This document shows, piece after piece, positions 17,835 to 27,163 of a stretch of 64,000 bases of DNA. Positions within the stretch are counted from its first letter, which is position 1; every line of letters starts with the position of its first letter. The stretch lies in contig CATBDC010000003.1 in NCBI GenBank assembly GCA_949502235.1, positions 90,717 through 154,716 of the forward strand, written 5' to 3'. Below the pieces are notes generated by a model, which was given only the letters and a program-made list of their open reading frames with translations, was not told where the DNA came from and did no database searches. Origin of the DNA: an uncultured Lachnospiraceae bacterium. GTDB taxonomy: Bacteria > Bacillota > Clostridia > Lachnospirales > Lachnospiraceae. A program made the position numbers and the translations under genes.

Positions 17835-19415
17835 CTATTCTTCTTTTGTCTCTATAACCAAAATCTCTTTATCTGAAACTGCTCCAAAATCTTCTTTTGC
17901 CCATTTCAGAAATGATATGGTCATAATTACAAACACGAAAATCAAAGGCAGCCCTACTACGACACATGCTGTCTGTAATGAGGATAGTCCTCCCACCATC
18001 AGAAGGCCCAAGGCTCCAAATGCAAGCATACCTGCCCATACAAGTCTCCACCATCTGGCCGGCTCCTCCTGATTCTCACTTTTTCCTTCCTGAACCTTTA
18101 ATGTACTAAATGCAAGCGTATAGGCCGCGGAATCGTAAGAGGTTCCCGAAAAAATAAATCCGTTTAGAATTGCAAGTATCAGAATAAGTCCTGGCAGAGG
18201 CAGTGTCTTTAAAACTTCAACGATTGCCGTGTTGCCTCCGGATGCAGCAAAAATTTCTGAAAGCGCAAGCTTGCCGCTAAATTCAAGGCTGATACCGTAT
18301 CCCCCAAAAACAAAGAAATACAGCCAGCAGCCCATAGTACCTGCCAAAAGTTCACCCAGTACCACCTGCTTAATAGTACGTCCGCGGGAAACCTTTGCTA
18401 CGAACAAGCCCATAACCGGGCCAAAGGCCAGCCACCACGCAAAATAAAAGGTTGTCCATCCCTGTGGGAATCCCCCCGCCGCAATCGGGTCTGTCCAAAG
18501 GCTCATCCGAAGGAAATTATCAAACATCAGGCCAATACTGTTTGTTCCAAGATTTAAAATATACATTGTGGGACCAGCCAGCAAGACAATAAGCAGCAGT
18601 CCGTATGATATCACAAGATTGATGTCTGACAGACGGGCAATCCCCTTCTCCAGTCCGAGATATACACTGGTTCCAAATAAGGCCAGCCATACGATTATGA
18701 TTCCAACTGTCATTGCAAAATTATTTTCCCAGCCAAACAGCCCATGAACCAGCTCGGCCAGCAGCGGAACGCCCGTTCCTATAGATGCCATTGTCGCGCC
18801 AAAAATACCAAAGAGAGCCAGAACATCTATAATCTTTCCTAAAATCCCTTTGCTATGCTCCTTTAAAACACCCTGACATGCAATGCTGAAGCGAAATGCA
18901 CTCTGCTTACGCACATAGACAGAATAAGCAATTGCAATTGTAGGAATAATATAAAGTGCCCATGCAGTAAATCCCCAATGGAAAAATCCATAGGACAGGG
19001 CAAATTCTCCTGCTGCCGCCTGGTTAAGCTCACTGCCCGGAATCACCCCGTTTGGCGGCCCCATAAGATACGATAATGGTTCTGCTACTGACCAGTAAAA
19101 CAGGGTTGTCCCAATACCCGTACAAAACAGCATCGCAAACCAGGTGATTGTTGAATGTGCAGGCTTCTCTTCTCTGCCGCCAAGTTTTATTCTTCCATAG
19201 CGGCTGAAGGAAAGCCAAAGGCAGAACAGGAGCGCCCCAAGCCCTGCGACTTCAAAAAGCCAGCCAAACTGATTTGTCAAAAAACTAAGAAGAGTATTAA
19301 TGACATTTGCACTTCTATCAGGCGCAATAATAAGGCAAAGAGCCACAACGATTGTAACAGCCAGTGTAGGAACCGCAAGTGTCATATCAATCTTTGGACC
19401 TTTTGTTTTTTCCAT
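17835..19415 (-). CDS. BCCT-family transporter (betaine/carnitine/choline type)
   Basis: 526 residues from ATG 19415 (AGGAGG at 8 nt), with 12 predicted membrane segments. BCCT signatures are TLFYWSVAEPLSYL, GFFHWGFTAWALYI and FYFAWWLAFGPVMGLFVAK followed by SRGRTIKQVVLGE. The family imports quaternary ammonium or sulfonium compounds by sodium or proton symport or by exchange. There is no long osmosensing C-terminal tail, which suits a catabolic rather than osmoprotective role. Second gene of the operon, 12 nt after the ATC-hydrolase-like gene. Confidence 0.93.
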   Translation of the reverse strand: MEKTKGPKIDMTLAVPTLAVTIVVALCLIIAPDRSANVINTLLSFLTNQFGWLFEVAGLGALLFCLWLSFSRYGRIKLGGREEKPAHSTITWFAMLFCTGIGTTLFYWSVAEPLSYLMGPPNGVIPGSELNQAAAGEFALSYGFFHWGFTAWALYIIPTIAIAYSVYVRKQSAFRFSIACQGVLKEHSKGILGKIIDVLALFGIFGATMASIGTGVPLLAELVHGLFGWENNFAMTVGIIIVWLALFGTSVYLGLEKGIARLSDINLVISYGLLLIVLLAGPTMYILNLGTNSIGLMFDNFLRMSLWTDPIAAGGFPQGWTTFYFAWWLAFGPVMGLFVAKVSRGRTIKQVVLGELLAGTMGCWLYFFVFGGYGISLEFSGKLALSEIFAASGGNTAIVEVLKTLPLPGLILILAILNGFIFSGTSYDSAAYTLAFSTLKVQEGKSENQEEPARWWRLVWAGMLAFGALGLLMVGGLSSLQTACVVVGLPLIFVFVIMTISFLKWAKEDFGAVSDKEILVIETKEE

Positions 19416-19427
19416 GCTGTGCACCTC

Positions 19428-19970
19428 CTACTTTTTCTTAGTCAGAGTATACCCACATACGGCCTCCCCGCGGGCCAGAATCTGCGGAAAGCTTAATTCT
19501 ATATCCTTACATCCCGCATAAGCAGCATAGTCTCCATGAATCAGCATATCCAGACAGAAATGCTCCATTTCCTCCGGCGTACATCCCAATTCTTCAAAAG
19601 CTTCCATATGCGGGCACTTCTTAAAATTACATACTGCTTTATCCTCATTTAATTCCTCAACATCAACATCATAAACCAGCATTGCTTCTTTCGGAAAATC
19701 ATTCTTCACAACCTCGCGGCAGTCATCTGTCCCATGAAAGTTTTCTGAACGACTGGCCCCGAACCGGCGGGATGCTTCTCTCATAACTTCTGCTGCGTCA
19801 ATCTCCGGATGCAGCTCTGTCAGTGTCTTATAAACACAGTAAAAAAATTTCGACCGATCCTTAATTGCTGATTTTACTGCTTCCCTAAGCTCCTCGTCAC
19901 TTGTCGGCTCATCCATTCTGATGTCCTTTAAAAATTTGTCATAATTAGCCTTGTCATCTTTTTTTAACAT
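19428..19970 (-). CDS. L-2-amino-thiazoline-4-carboxylate hydrolase-family protein
   Basis: 180 residues from ATG 19970, behind AAAGGAGG. It resembles the ATC hydrolase family, whose founding member opens L-2-amino-thiazoline-4-carboxylate to N-carbamoyl-cysteine. The conserved C-terminal half has CNFKKCPHMEAF, GCTPEEMEHFC and a YAGCKDIELSF segment rich in Cys and His. No signal peptide. It is the first gene of an operon that also has a BCCT importer, a cysteine-desulfidase-like protein and an aldehyde dehydrogenase. Many family members lie near transporters and their real substrates are unknown, so the name should be read as a family name. Confidence 0.8.
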   Translation of the reverse strand: MLKKDDKANYDKFLKDIRMDEPTSDEELREAVKSAIKDRSKFFYCVYKTLTELHPEIDAAEVMREASRRFGASRSENFHGTDDCREVVKNDFPKEAMLVYDVDVEELNEDKAVCNFKKCPHMEAFEELGCTPEEMEHFCLDMLIHGDYAAYAGCKDIELSFPQILARGEAVCGYTLTKKK

Positions 19971-20003
19971 GGTTATCTCCTCCTTTAAATTAGTATCCAA
20001 CAG

Positions 20004-20060
20004 GTTCGCGAACTCCTATCCTTAATCTTATACTAATCTTGGCCGCAGCAACCATGTCAA
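20004..20060 (-). promoter_or_regulatory. MerR-type promoter and palindrome upstream of the BCCT operon
   Basis: On the minus strand TTGACA (20055-20060) is followed after 19 nt by TAGTAT (20030-20035); the 19-nt spacer is the hallmark of MerR-activated promoters. Downstream in the leader lies the perfect 10-bp palindrome GTTCGCGAAC (20004-20013). Control by the MerR gene of this operon is inferred. Confidence 0.5.
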
Positions 20061-20091
20061 GCATATTTTCAATCAAAATTTTTTATATATA

Positions 20092-20125
20092 AAAAGAGAT
20101 GTTATAAATTTACAACACCCCTTTT
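20092..20125 (-). terminator. Terminator-like hairpin after the M29 aminopeptidase
   Basis: A 34-nt A/T-rich hairpin with a 17-bp stem including three G-U pairs on the minus strand, ending in CTCTTTTT. It lies about 30 nt past the aminopeptidase stop. Confidence 0.5.
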
Positions 20126-20153
20126 AGATTACTCTTTTATTTTCTATTCTTCC

Positions 20154-22187
20154 CTAAAACGGCTTATTTAACTCCTCTGTACCCTCAAGCACGAATCTTC
20201 CATCCCTCAGGATTTCTATTTTCTCTCCAGCTTCCGTCACTACGGTAATACTCTTAAGCTCCTCATAAGGAATCGTAATATCCGTATGGCAGTGGAAATA
20301 TGCTTTTGACACATCCTCTTTTCTTAAAATGGATACAGAGTTATCTTTTGCCACAATCTCCTTCCCATTAGGGTTATAAACCTTATTATCCTCGCTCCAG
20401 CTGTAGCAGGTATCTCCCACTGCAAAGTGAGGCCCCATTTTCTCTGCAATAAGTATGGGCAGCTTATCCTCGATCCCATATTTTCCCGCGGCTACATAAG
20501 CTGTCGTGTTTGTGCCGATAGCAAATTCACCCAGAGGCAGAGTCTTATGCTTATGCAGAACATTATCCCGGATATAGGTTTTGTTTTGAGCTTCTTCTTC
20601 AAAATTCTTGCAATTATAGTCCGCTATCATACCGTCACAGAATGTAATCTCCAAATCCTGATACCTAAGCTCATTTAAATACACATGGCTTACGTGGAGA
20701 ACACCCTCCGTTCCCTTAAGAACCGGCGAGGTAAATACCTCTCCTACCGGAATGTTCACATCTGCTACACAATTTTCGAAATTAGTCTCCTTTGAAGGAT
20801 CCTTAAGCTTTGAAAGCTGAACCTTAAGATCCGTCCGGTTTCCTTCTGCCCCGAAAATGTGCACGTATTTCCCTCTATCAAGAGCATCAATGATTGTCTG
20901 CTGCACCCGCTCATAAGTCTTTGCATCCAGAGTATTAATCTTGATAATTTCCTGAAAAATCTCCTCGTAATGGCTGCCTATCTCCGGCACAGGCCATGCA
21001 ATAATGGTAAAGCTTCTCTCATCCCCGGGAATGTAGGTATTCGTTAACTGCCCGGATCTGCTGTCATAAAGAAGCGACAGCTCCTCCTGCTTTTCTGTTA
21101 ATTTTATTCTTTCCTCCTTCTGCTTTGGAGAAAATGGCTTTTCCCCAAAGGTTTCCATACAGGCAGGACCTGCGTGGCGTCTGGCCAGGTCTTTATACTG
21201 TTCAAAGGCCGTTCTCATCACCTCAAGCTTGCGCTCCACATACTGCTTATCAAAGAACAGAGCCTGATCGTCCTTATGGTCATAGTCGTACTGCTTGTTT
21301 GGCACAGCGCCAAAAAATCCGGTTCTCATATGCTGGCGCTTCGTCACCACACTGACAGAGGAGCGGTAAATGACAGGCTTAAGTCCCAACTTCCGGAAAT
21401 TTTCAATTGCCTTTCTTACCACACGCTCAAAACCGAGCACAAAGCGCATATTTACCGTAGCTTTTATGGACAAATCCTTTCCTGTATTGACAAATCCCAC
21501 CCTGTATCCCTCGGTGTATACGTCTGCCATCTTTTGAATCAGCTCCTCCGGAAGGTGATTCAAATACTCTGCGGTTTTTCGTTCATTTTCACTGATATAC
21601 TCACCAAAGAAATACAGATATCTAAGGTCAGATAAGTCAGACTTTTCTATCAGCTTCGCTGCGAAACACCCTTGTGGATCAACCTGTTCCTTAATTCTGT
21701 CTGCCGCGAACACATCACAGTAATCACTTGCATACCAGTAAATCGTTTCCCTGATGCTCCCGGCCCCAGGCAGCTCCGGCTCCTCAAACTGATTATAGAC
21801 CTGCACGAAAAGCTCAAAGAGTATTGCCATATATTCCGTCCTGCCCTCAAAGGCATACACAATAGCTCCCCGAAGCTCTGTGTAAAGGAAGCTTAAAAGC
21901 TGGCCGTACTCCTCTCCCAGCATTTTTACAGCGTATACCGGATCTGCGTAGCTTTCCTCATAATGCTCTGGCAGGATATCTTTATACAACCTCTTGTTCC
22001 ACCCTTCAAGCTCTGAAAGGGAAAGCTTTTCATATTCTCCTCTGTCAATACAACTTTTTAACTCCTGTATCATCCCGGCAAATTCAGACATTTTCCAAAA
22101 ATAATCACGGAATTTTTCTGGTACGGCCTGTTCCTTACCTATCTCTCTGATCCGCTCTGACACAAGCTCATATCGCTCTTCTATCAT
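20154..22187 (-). CDS. M29-family (aminopeptidase T/AmpS-like) leucyl aminopeptidase
   Basis: 677 residues. The C-terminal about 350 residues match the M29 metallopeptidase fold: LGEFAIGTNTTAYVAAGKYG, LPILIAEKMGPHFAVGDTCY and KAYFHCHTDITIPYEEL, supplying Glu/His/Asp metal ligands. The N-terminal about 300 residues are an extra helical region not found in the roughly 410-residue thermophile enzymes; this long form occurs in Clostridia. Cytosolic. Only 1 nt separates it from the small membrane protein gene upstream, so the two are coupled. Confidence 0.85.
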   Translation of the reverse strand: MIEERYELVSERIREIGKEQAVPEKFRDYFWKMSEFAGMIQELKSCIDRGEYEKLSLSELEGWNKRLYKDILPEHYEESYADPVYAVKMLGEEYGQLLSFLYTELRGAIVYAFEGRTEYMAILFELFVQVYNQFEEPELPGAGSIRETIYWYASDYCDVFAADRIKEQVDPQGCFAAKLIEKSDLSDLRYLYFFGEYISENERKTAEYLNHLPEELIQKMADVYTEGYRVGFVNTGKDLSIKATVNMRFVLGFERVVRKAIENFRKLGLKPVIYRSSVSVVTKRQHMRTGFFGAVPNKQYDYDHKDDQALFFDKQYVERKLEVMRTAFEQYKDLARRHAGPACMETFGEKPFSPKQKEERIKLTEKQEELSLLYDSRSGQLTNTYIPGDERSFTIIAWPVPEIGSHYEEIFQEIIKINTLDAKTYERVQQTIIDALDRGKYVHIFGAEGNRTDLKVQLSKLKDPSKETNFENCVADVNIPVGEVFTSPVLKGTEGVLHVSHVYLNELRYQDLEITFCDGMIADYNCKNFEEEAQNKTYIRDNVLHKHKTLPLGEFAIGTNTTAYVAAGKYGIEDKLPILIAEKMGPHFAVGDTCYSWSEDNKVYNPNGKEIVAKDNSVSILRKEDVSKAYFHCHTDITIPYEELKSITVVTEAGEKIEILRDGRFVLEGTEELNKPF

Positions 22188-22188
22188 T

Positions 22189-22587
22189 TTAAATAAGCCC
22201 CCTTAAAAATATTGCTGCCATTCCTAGCAGGACAGCTCCGCAGATGCCAGTGCCTGCTTTGCAGGTTATGTAATTTTTATCTCTTTCTTTAAAGCCCCGT
22301 ATTCCAAGATTCAGGCCCATTCCCGCAAGCACTGCTGTCGCAATTCCTACAATTCCCATGTAGCCGGCCACCTCTCCTTTTGACGCAAAAGAGGTGCTGA
22401 CCATGAGAATCAGAAGGAAGAGCACCAGGCCGGCAAGAACACAGGACTGCGCCCCTTTTTTCGCATGCTTTAATGGCTTCTGTCCGTATTTGGTGCGAAT
22501 CAGCTTCCTGCGGCGCCGCTCTCTTTCCTTCGCGGCCTTAAGGGCTTTTGTTCCGTCTTCATCGTCTTTTCTTCCTTTTATAAACAT
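22189..22587 (-). CDS. Small membrane protein, possibly DUF6142 family
   Basis: 132 residues. A highly basic N-terminus (KERERRRRKLIRTKYGQKPLKHAKKG) is followed by three hydrophobic segments at about 48-66, 75-95 and 110-130. It overlaps the preceding VanZ gene by 29 nt and abuts the aminopeptidase. The DUF6142 assignment is from memory of similar Lachnospiraceae proteins and is uncertain; no function is known. Confidence 0.65.
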   Translation of the reverse strand: MFIKGRKDDEDGTKALKAAKERERRRRKLIRTKYGQKPLKHAKKGAQSCVLAGLVLFLLILMVSTSFASKGEVAGYMGIVGIATAVLAGMGLNLGIRGFKERDKNYITCKAGTGICGAVLLGMAAIFLRGLI

Positions 22588-23050
22588 GTCTTCTCCTTAT
22601 CAGCACACACAATACAAATACAATATGTCCTGCGATTCCTCCGATTGTATTAAGCAGAAGGTCATCCACATCAAAGCATCCTACCTTTGACACAAGCTGA
22701 AAGCTCTCTACGCCCAGGCTTAGGATAAAGCTCCAGAACAAGGTAGCAAAAAAGCTTCTGTATCTGCTGGCCATAGGCAGGAAAAATCCGAAGGGCATAA
22801 ATATCAGTACATTCCCAAACAGATTTGTAAACATCGCAAATAATCCCACCTGGTGCCGGTACTCCCAGAATCTCTTAATCTCTTTAAACAGAACAAGATT
22901 ATAATGATAGTCCTCCATTCCGGTTGTAGTTCGTCCGTACCAGTCAGAAAAAATAAGAAAATATATAATGAATCCGATATACAGGATGAAACATATTTTC
23001 CCGAATATACGGATTCTTTTTCTGGTTTTTACATTCAAAAAAAACAGCAT
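22559..23050 (-). CDS. VanZ-like membrane protein
   Basis: 163 residues with about four membrane segments. VanZ-family features: an early FLIFSDWYGR segment, NLFGNVLIFMPFGFFLPM and SLGVESFQL followed by CFDVDDLLLNTIGGIAGHI, with the conserved acidic DVDDLLLN motif. Family members include teicoplanin-resistance VanZ, but most are uncharacterised envelope proteins; there is no van cluster here. The 3' end overlaps the next gene. Confidence 0.9.
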   Translation of the reverse strand: MLFFLNVKTRKRIRIFGKICFILYIGFIIYFLIFSDWYGRTTTGMEDYHYNLVLFKEIKRFWEYRHQVGLFAMFTNLFGNVLIFMPFGFFLPMASRYRSFFATLFWSFILSLGVESFQLVSKVGCFDVDDLLLNTIGGIAGHIVFVLCVLIRRRHVYKRKKRR

Positions 23051-23066
23051 CCTTTCAGTACCGGAC

Positions 23067-23219
23067 TTAGAAGGTCAGTCCTTTTTTATCTCTTAACAAT
23101 CTCGCACCGCCTACAATTGCAATAATTCCGGACGCAACACCCGTCACAATCATAATGATGCCTATGGCAATGCCGGACGCTCCTGCAAAGCTCATTGACT
23201 TATACGCTTTTTCGTTCAT
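23067..23219 (-). CDS. Short membrane peptide (50 aa)
   Basis: A short gene with an excellent GGAGG six bases before ATG 23219. The product begins MNEKAYKSMSFAGASG and has one long hydrophobic Gly/Ile/Val segment (about 16-39), then a basic tail RLLRDKKG. A conserved-looking but unrecognised single-span or hairpin membrane peptide. It lies between pyrE and the VanZ gene on the same strand, 12 nt past the pyrE stop. Confidence 0.7.
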   Translation of the reverse strand: MNEKAYKSMSFAGASGIAIGIIMIVTGVASGIIAIVGGARLLRDKKGLTF

Positions 23220-23231
23220 AATAATCCTCCG

Positions 23232-23909
23232 TTATTTTACACCATACTGTTCATAGTATGCATCAATCGCTGCTTTTAATGTATCATCAATGATTACTTT
23301 TCCCTGACATTCTCTGTTGTAAAGATACTCTACAACCTCCTCCATGGTAACGATTGCGCTTGCATCAAATCCGTAAAGCTCCTTAATCTCATCCAGCGCG
23401 CTCCGTTTCCCGCCTTTTCCGATCTCCATGCGGTTTAAGGATACCATAAGTCCCTTAATCTCTACATCCGCCTGGGCCTTAATGATTGGAAATGTCTCTT
23501 CTATAGATTTCCCGGAGGTGGTCACATCCTCGATAATAACAACACGGTCACCGTCCTTTAATCTGCTTCCGAGAAGAATTCCGGTATCTCCGTGATCCTT
23601 TACCTCCTTGCGGTTTGAGCAGTAGCGGATATCCTTTCCGTAAAGCTCGCTGATAGCCATTGTAGCTGCAACAGAGAGGGGAATTCCCTTATAGGCAGGC
23701 CCGAACAGCACGTCAAAATCAAGGCCGTATGTATCATGGATTGCTTTTGCATAATATTCCCCAAGTTTCCTAAGCTGTGTTCCTGTGACGTATGCTCCCG
23801 CGTTCATGAAAAAGGGGGATTTTCTTCCGCTCTTTAATGTAAATTCACCAAATTTGAGCACATCGCTTTTTACCATAAATTCTATAAATTCCTGCTTGTA
23901 CTGTTCCAT
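23232..23909 (-). CDS. pyrE: Orotate phosphoribosyltransferase
   Basis: Converts orotate and PRPP to OMP. 225 residues, the longer clostridial/proteobacterial form. The PRPP loop is VVIIEDVTTSGKS, with FGPAYKGIPLSVA and YCSNRKEVKDHGDTG upstream. Start behind AAGGAGAT. It stands 11 kb from pyrC-F-K-D rather than in that operon and is followed by small membrane genes. Confidence 0.96.
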   Translation of the reverse strand: MEQYKQEFIEFMVKSDVLKFGEFTLKSGRKSPFFMNAGAYVTGTQLRKLGEYYAKAIHDTYGLDFDVLFGPAYKGIPLSVAATMAISELYGKDIRYCSNRKEVKDHGDTGILLGSRLKDGDRVVIIEDVTTSGKSIEETFPIIKAQADVEIKGLMVSLNRMEIGKGGKRSALDEIKELYGFDASAIVTMEEVVEYLYNRECQGKVIIDDTLKAAIDAYYEQYGVK

Positions 23910-23980
23910 ATCTCCTTAGACCTCCGTATTCGACTCTTTTCAATTTTATCATACCTGTCATGTAATTTCAATTTAGGAAT

Positions 23981-25558
23981 TTATACAACAACCGAATATA
24001 TTGTATTTCCGCGTAAATCCTTTATTTCTCTGGTGTACTCCTCTATCTTCTTTTCACGCTTCTCATTAAAGCAGAAAGCCAAAAGCCACCCTTCTGTCTG
24101 CCCTCTGCTCTCCATATAATCGGTCAGCTGTGCCAGCCCCTCCTCGAACCGCTTTTCTCCATGCCATATTTTAAGCTCCAGAATATATTCTCTTTTTCCA
24201 TAAAAAATAACAATGTCCATCCTTGTATTACTTCTGGTTTCAGGTTCTACTACATAATGTCCTGTGCCATTGATAATAGGTTTAAGAAAGGATAAAAAGA
24301 GAAGTCTTCCCTGTTTTTCTATAAACGGCTCATCACTTAACCTGTATTCAGCCTTCATAAAATCCTGGAATTTCTTCAAAACCACATTCATATCCAAGGC
24401 TCCATCTTCCGCTATAAACTGATTTCTTGGTATCTTAAGTACCTGTTTCTCCATCAGCTTTCCGGCAATCAGATGGTCATAAATATAGCTTTCAAAAATA
24501 ATATTTGATATCTTACAAATCCCTTTTTCTTCAGAAATAATGCCAAAAGTCACGCCAAGGTTAATTTCAGGGTTAGAAAGCTTATATGGAATCTGGCTGC
24601 CTTCCAGCAGGATGCCCTCTACAAATTTTCTGAACCGTCCGTTATTCTCAATATTTTTCACAACATCATCAAACAGCGTGTTCGTACCTTTTAATATTTC
24701 CCGCACGGCGATACGGACTCCATCCCGTGACCAGCATACCGGCAGCTCGTCTGTCTCTGAAAGCCTCTCATCCATCCACAGACAGATAAGACTGACCAAA
24801 AACGGGTAACCGGATGTGTATTTATAAATTTCCGCTGCAATAACATCTGTCTCAAAAGAAATCCCCTTTTCTTCCTTGTATTCCTGAAGCATTGAGCAGA
24901 TTTCATCGACAGACAGGCTCATATCAATCGGAAAATCCACTGCCACATTCCACGGTGAATTATACTTTCTTTCCTCCTCCGGGCGCAGTTTTAGCTTTAA
25001 ATTCTTCACATCATGTACACTGGCTAAAATGACACTTTTAAAAGTAACTGTGCCCATGGCACGCTCCAGATACAGTTCCCGCAGCACTCCCAGAAAATTT
25101 AAAAACATCTGGTTATCAGAGCTTTTATCCACCTCATCAATAAAAAGCAATACCTCCCTGTCTGCCTGACTGCAAAATGTAACAATGCGCTCTTTCAGTG
25201 TATCCATATTCTCATCTTCTGAAAATGCTGTCCATAAGCTTTTAGGCTCATCTTTATAATCAGATAGTTTAAGGGCGCCTGCCACCCGCATACAAAACCT
25301 ACGGACAAACATGTCTTCTGTTCGAAATGCCTCATTCCCCATACCTTCAAAGCTGGTACTTATGACAATATATCTCTCCTTCAGTCTTTTCCACAAAAGC
25401 ATAAGAGTTGTTGTCTTTCCATACTGCCTTGCCCGGTTAATGGTAAAGTAGGAGTCCTGCTCTATAAGACGGACTATTTTATCAAGCTTCTCTTTTGTAT
25501 CTGCCATATAATGTTTTTCCGGAATACATGTACCGGTAACATTAAAACGTCTGCCCAT
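23981..25558 (-). CDS. AAA ATPase with C-terminal PD-(D/E)XK nuclease-like domain
   Basis: 525 residues. An N-terminal AAA module opens with the family's KLDKIVRLIEQDSYFTINRA, then a Walker-A-like RQYGKTTTLMLL, and a Walker B LLFIDEVDKSSDN. The C-terminal region has the restriction-like core TRMDIVIFYGKREYILELK (Asp...Glu-x-Lys). This architecture (AAA-ATPase-like plus PDDEXK_9) is greatly expanded in gut Firmicutes and Bacteroidetes; its job is unknown. A paralogue without the nuclease part is at 59068. Start behind AAGGAGGAG. Confidence 0.88.
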   Translation of the reverse strand: MGRRFNVTGTCIPEKHYMADTKEKLDKIVRLIEQDSYFTINRARQYGKTTTLMLLWKRLKERYIVISTSFEGMGNEAFRTEDMFVRRFCMRVAGALKLSDYKDEPKSLWTAFSEDENMDTLKERIVTFCSQADREVLLFIDEVDKSSDNQMFLNFLGVLRELYLERAMGTVTFKSVILASVHDVKNLKLKLRPEEERKYNSPWNVAVDFPIDMSLSVDEICSMLQEYKEEKGISFETDVIAAEIYKYTSGYPFLVSLICLWMDERLSETDELPVCWSRDGVRIAVREILKGTNTLFDDVVKNIENNGRFRKFVEGILLEGSQIPYKLSNPEINLGVTFGIISEEKGICKISNIIFESYIYDHLIAGKLMEKQVLKIPRNQFIAEDGALDMNVVLKKFQDFMKAEYRLSDEPFIEKQGRLLFLSFLKPIINGTGHYVVEPETRSNTRMDIVIFYGKREYILELKIWHGEKRFEEGLAQLTDYMESRGQTEGWLLAFCFNEKREKKIEEYTREIKDLRGNTIYSVVV

Positions 25559-25649
25559 ACTGCTCTCCTCCTTGTGCTATCTGCATATCCTTATTATACA
25601 CACTAATTACAGAATAGGCAATTCGCATCTGAATGAATTAATATTAACA

Positions 25650-26957
25650 CTAACCCTCATCCCACGGGAGCTCAATACGCAGAATTCTCGATGGCCTTCC
25701 TTTCCCCTGGGACTGCTTCCCCACAACGGCCGCATAGCCTTCTTTCTCTAAATGTGCCAGCAGCCGGTTTGCGCTGCGGGCGGAAATCTGCAGCTTTTCT
25801 GCCAGAGTAACTGCATCCACCTCCTTCCCGCAGTCCTCCAGAGCTGCCATCAGCTTCTTAAGTGTATCCGTACTTAAATGCAGCCTCTGTGCAAGAAAGG
25901 ACAGACTGGGAAGCTTAAGCTCATTCTCCCCCGGAAATGAAATCTCTATCGCCTGATTCTCCTCTATCATATAGGATTTTCCGGAATGTTCCAAAACAGA
26001 TTTGTTGAGAGCCATTACTGCACGGGACTTCGCCTCCAGGGTCGTATCCCCAATCCCAATGCCCATATAAATTGTGTTGTCTGGAAAGCGCCGGCCAAGC
26101 CGGCCGAACTCCCAGTATGTAGAATCCTTTAAAAACACATTCATCAAAGAATGTCTCGAGGTTACAATAAAGAAATGGTTTCCGTCTCCTGAAAAAACTG
26201 CCGCCTCCATGCGCTGCGCCAGAGAATATACGTTTTTTCTATATTCATTCTGGCATTGAAGCTGCTCCCACTCCTGAAACATCAGGTTTTGTTCGTCAAA
26301 GGAGACATAATTAAGCTGTATGGCAATAACAGCCCTCCTTCCCTGATTCTTTTTTGCTGATAAATGCAGAATCTGCAAGTGGTAAATCTGTTCCTGCAGA
26401 ACCTCCTTTACCGGATAGATACGGACACAGGGAATCCCTTCCGCACGAAGAGGCCCTGCTATATGCTCCATACTTGTAACGCACAGCGATACACGCCCCT
26501 GCCGGTAGCAGTTTCTATGAAATTCTAACAGCTTTTTCTCAAACTGTTCTTCCTCCGAATCAATACCCGCTCTTAAAATTACAGAATCATGTATCCCCAC
26601 TTCTTCTAAGGCCTCCCGAAGAAGATTGTGGTCAAATTGATCAACACTAAGGGCTTTCAAATCACTTTGGAAAATTGCAATTCCTTCCAGGCATGCCTGA
26701 AAGGCAGCAACCCGGCTGTACGGAAGGTATGCCCATGGAATCGTGGCAACAATCCTCCTTCTGGCATAATGATAGGAGGTTGGGCCTGAAAAAAGAATCG
26801 CATCTGCTTTTCCTTCTTTCTGTAAAGCGTCTGCTATACTGGCTGCCTCCTCATAAAATTCGGAGCAGTGGTACTGAATCTCTACATTTGGAAGCTGATC
26901 TATCATTTTATTGATAATTTTCGGCATCATCTTTGTACCAATCACGACAATTTTCAT
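25650..26957 (-). CDS. Regulator with PrpR-like N-terminus and C-terminal helix-turn-helix
   Basis: 435 residues, named from architecture only. The N-terminal about 170 residues (MKIVVIGTKMMPKIIN, ADAILFSGPTSYHYA) look like a Rossmann-like sensor similar to PrpR_N. The middle (about 200-340) resembles a degenerate GGDEF/nucleotidyl-cyclase fold (RRAVIAIQLNYVSF ... NTIYMGIGIGDTTLEAKSRA). The C-terminal about 80 residues hold a winged helix (VTLAEKLQISARSANRLLAHLEKEGYAAV). It is divergent from the S9 peptidase and carrier genes, its likely targets. Confidence 0.72.
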   Translation of the reverse strand: MKIVVIGTKMMPKIINKMIDQLPNVEIQYHCSEFYEEAASIADALQKEGKADAILFSGPTSYHYARRRIVATIPWAYLPYSRVAAFQACLEGIAIFQSDLKALSVDQFDHNLLREALEEVGIHDSVILRAGIDSEEEQFEKKLLEFHRNCYRQGRVSLCVTSMEHIAGPLRAEGIPCVRIYPVKEVLQEQIYHLQILHLSAKKNQGRRAVIAIQLNYVSFDEQNLMFQEWEQLQCQNEYRKNVYSLAQRMEAAVFSGDGNHFFIVTSRHSLMNVFLKDSTYWEFGRLGRRFPDNTIYMGIGIGDTTLEAKSRAVMALNKSVLEHSGKSYMIEENQAIEISFPGENELKLPSLSFLAQRLHLSTDTLKKLMAALEDCGKEVDAVTLAEKLQISARSANRLLAHLEKEGYAAVVGKQSQGKGRPSRILRIELPWDEG

Positions 26958-27042
26958 AAATGAACTTCCCCTTTATCTATCTATTTGCTGCCGGATAAAT
27001 AGCAGCATATATTTTTTTCAGTATACTCTATTGCCTTCCAAT

Positions 27043-27104
27043 TGTCTAATATAAAAAGACAAAACAAACATTAAAGACATATTTATTCACATATTAAGGA
27101 CAGA
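27043..27104. promoter_or_regulatory. Repeated AGACA boxes in the regulator/S9 peptidase divergent region
   Basis: TGTCT-N9-AGACA forms a dyad at 27043-27061. The direct repeats TTAAAGACA (about 27070) and TTAAGGACA (about 27096) follow. Possible operators for the divergent regulator; evidence is repetition only. Confidence 0.3.
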
Positions 27105-27163
27105 ACTGCAGTGGTAATATTGTAGAAAATATACACGGAAAATATTTTGAGGAGGGAATATTT

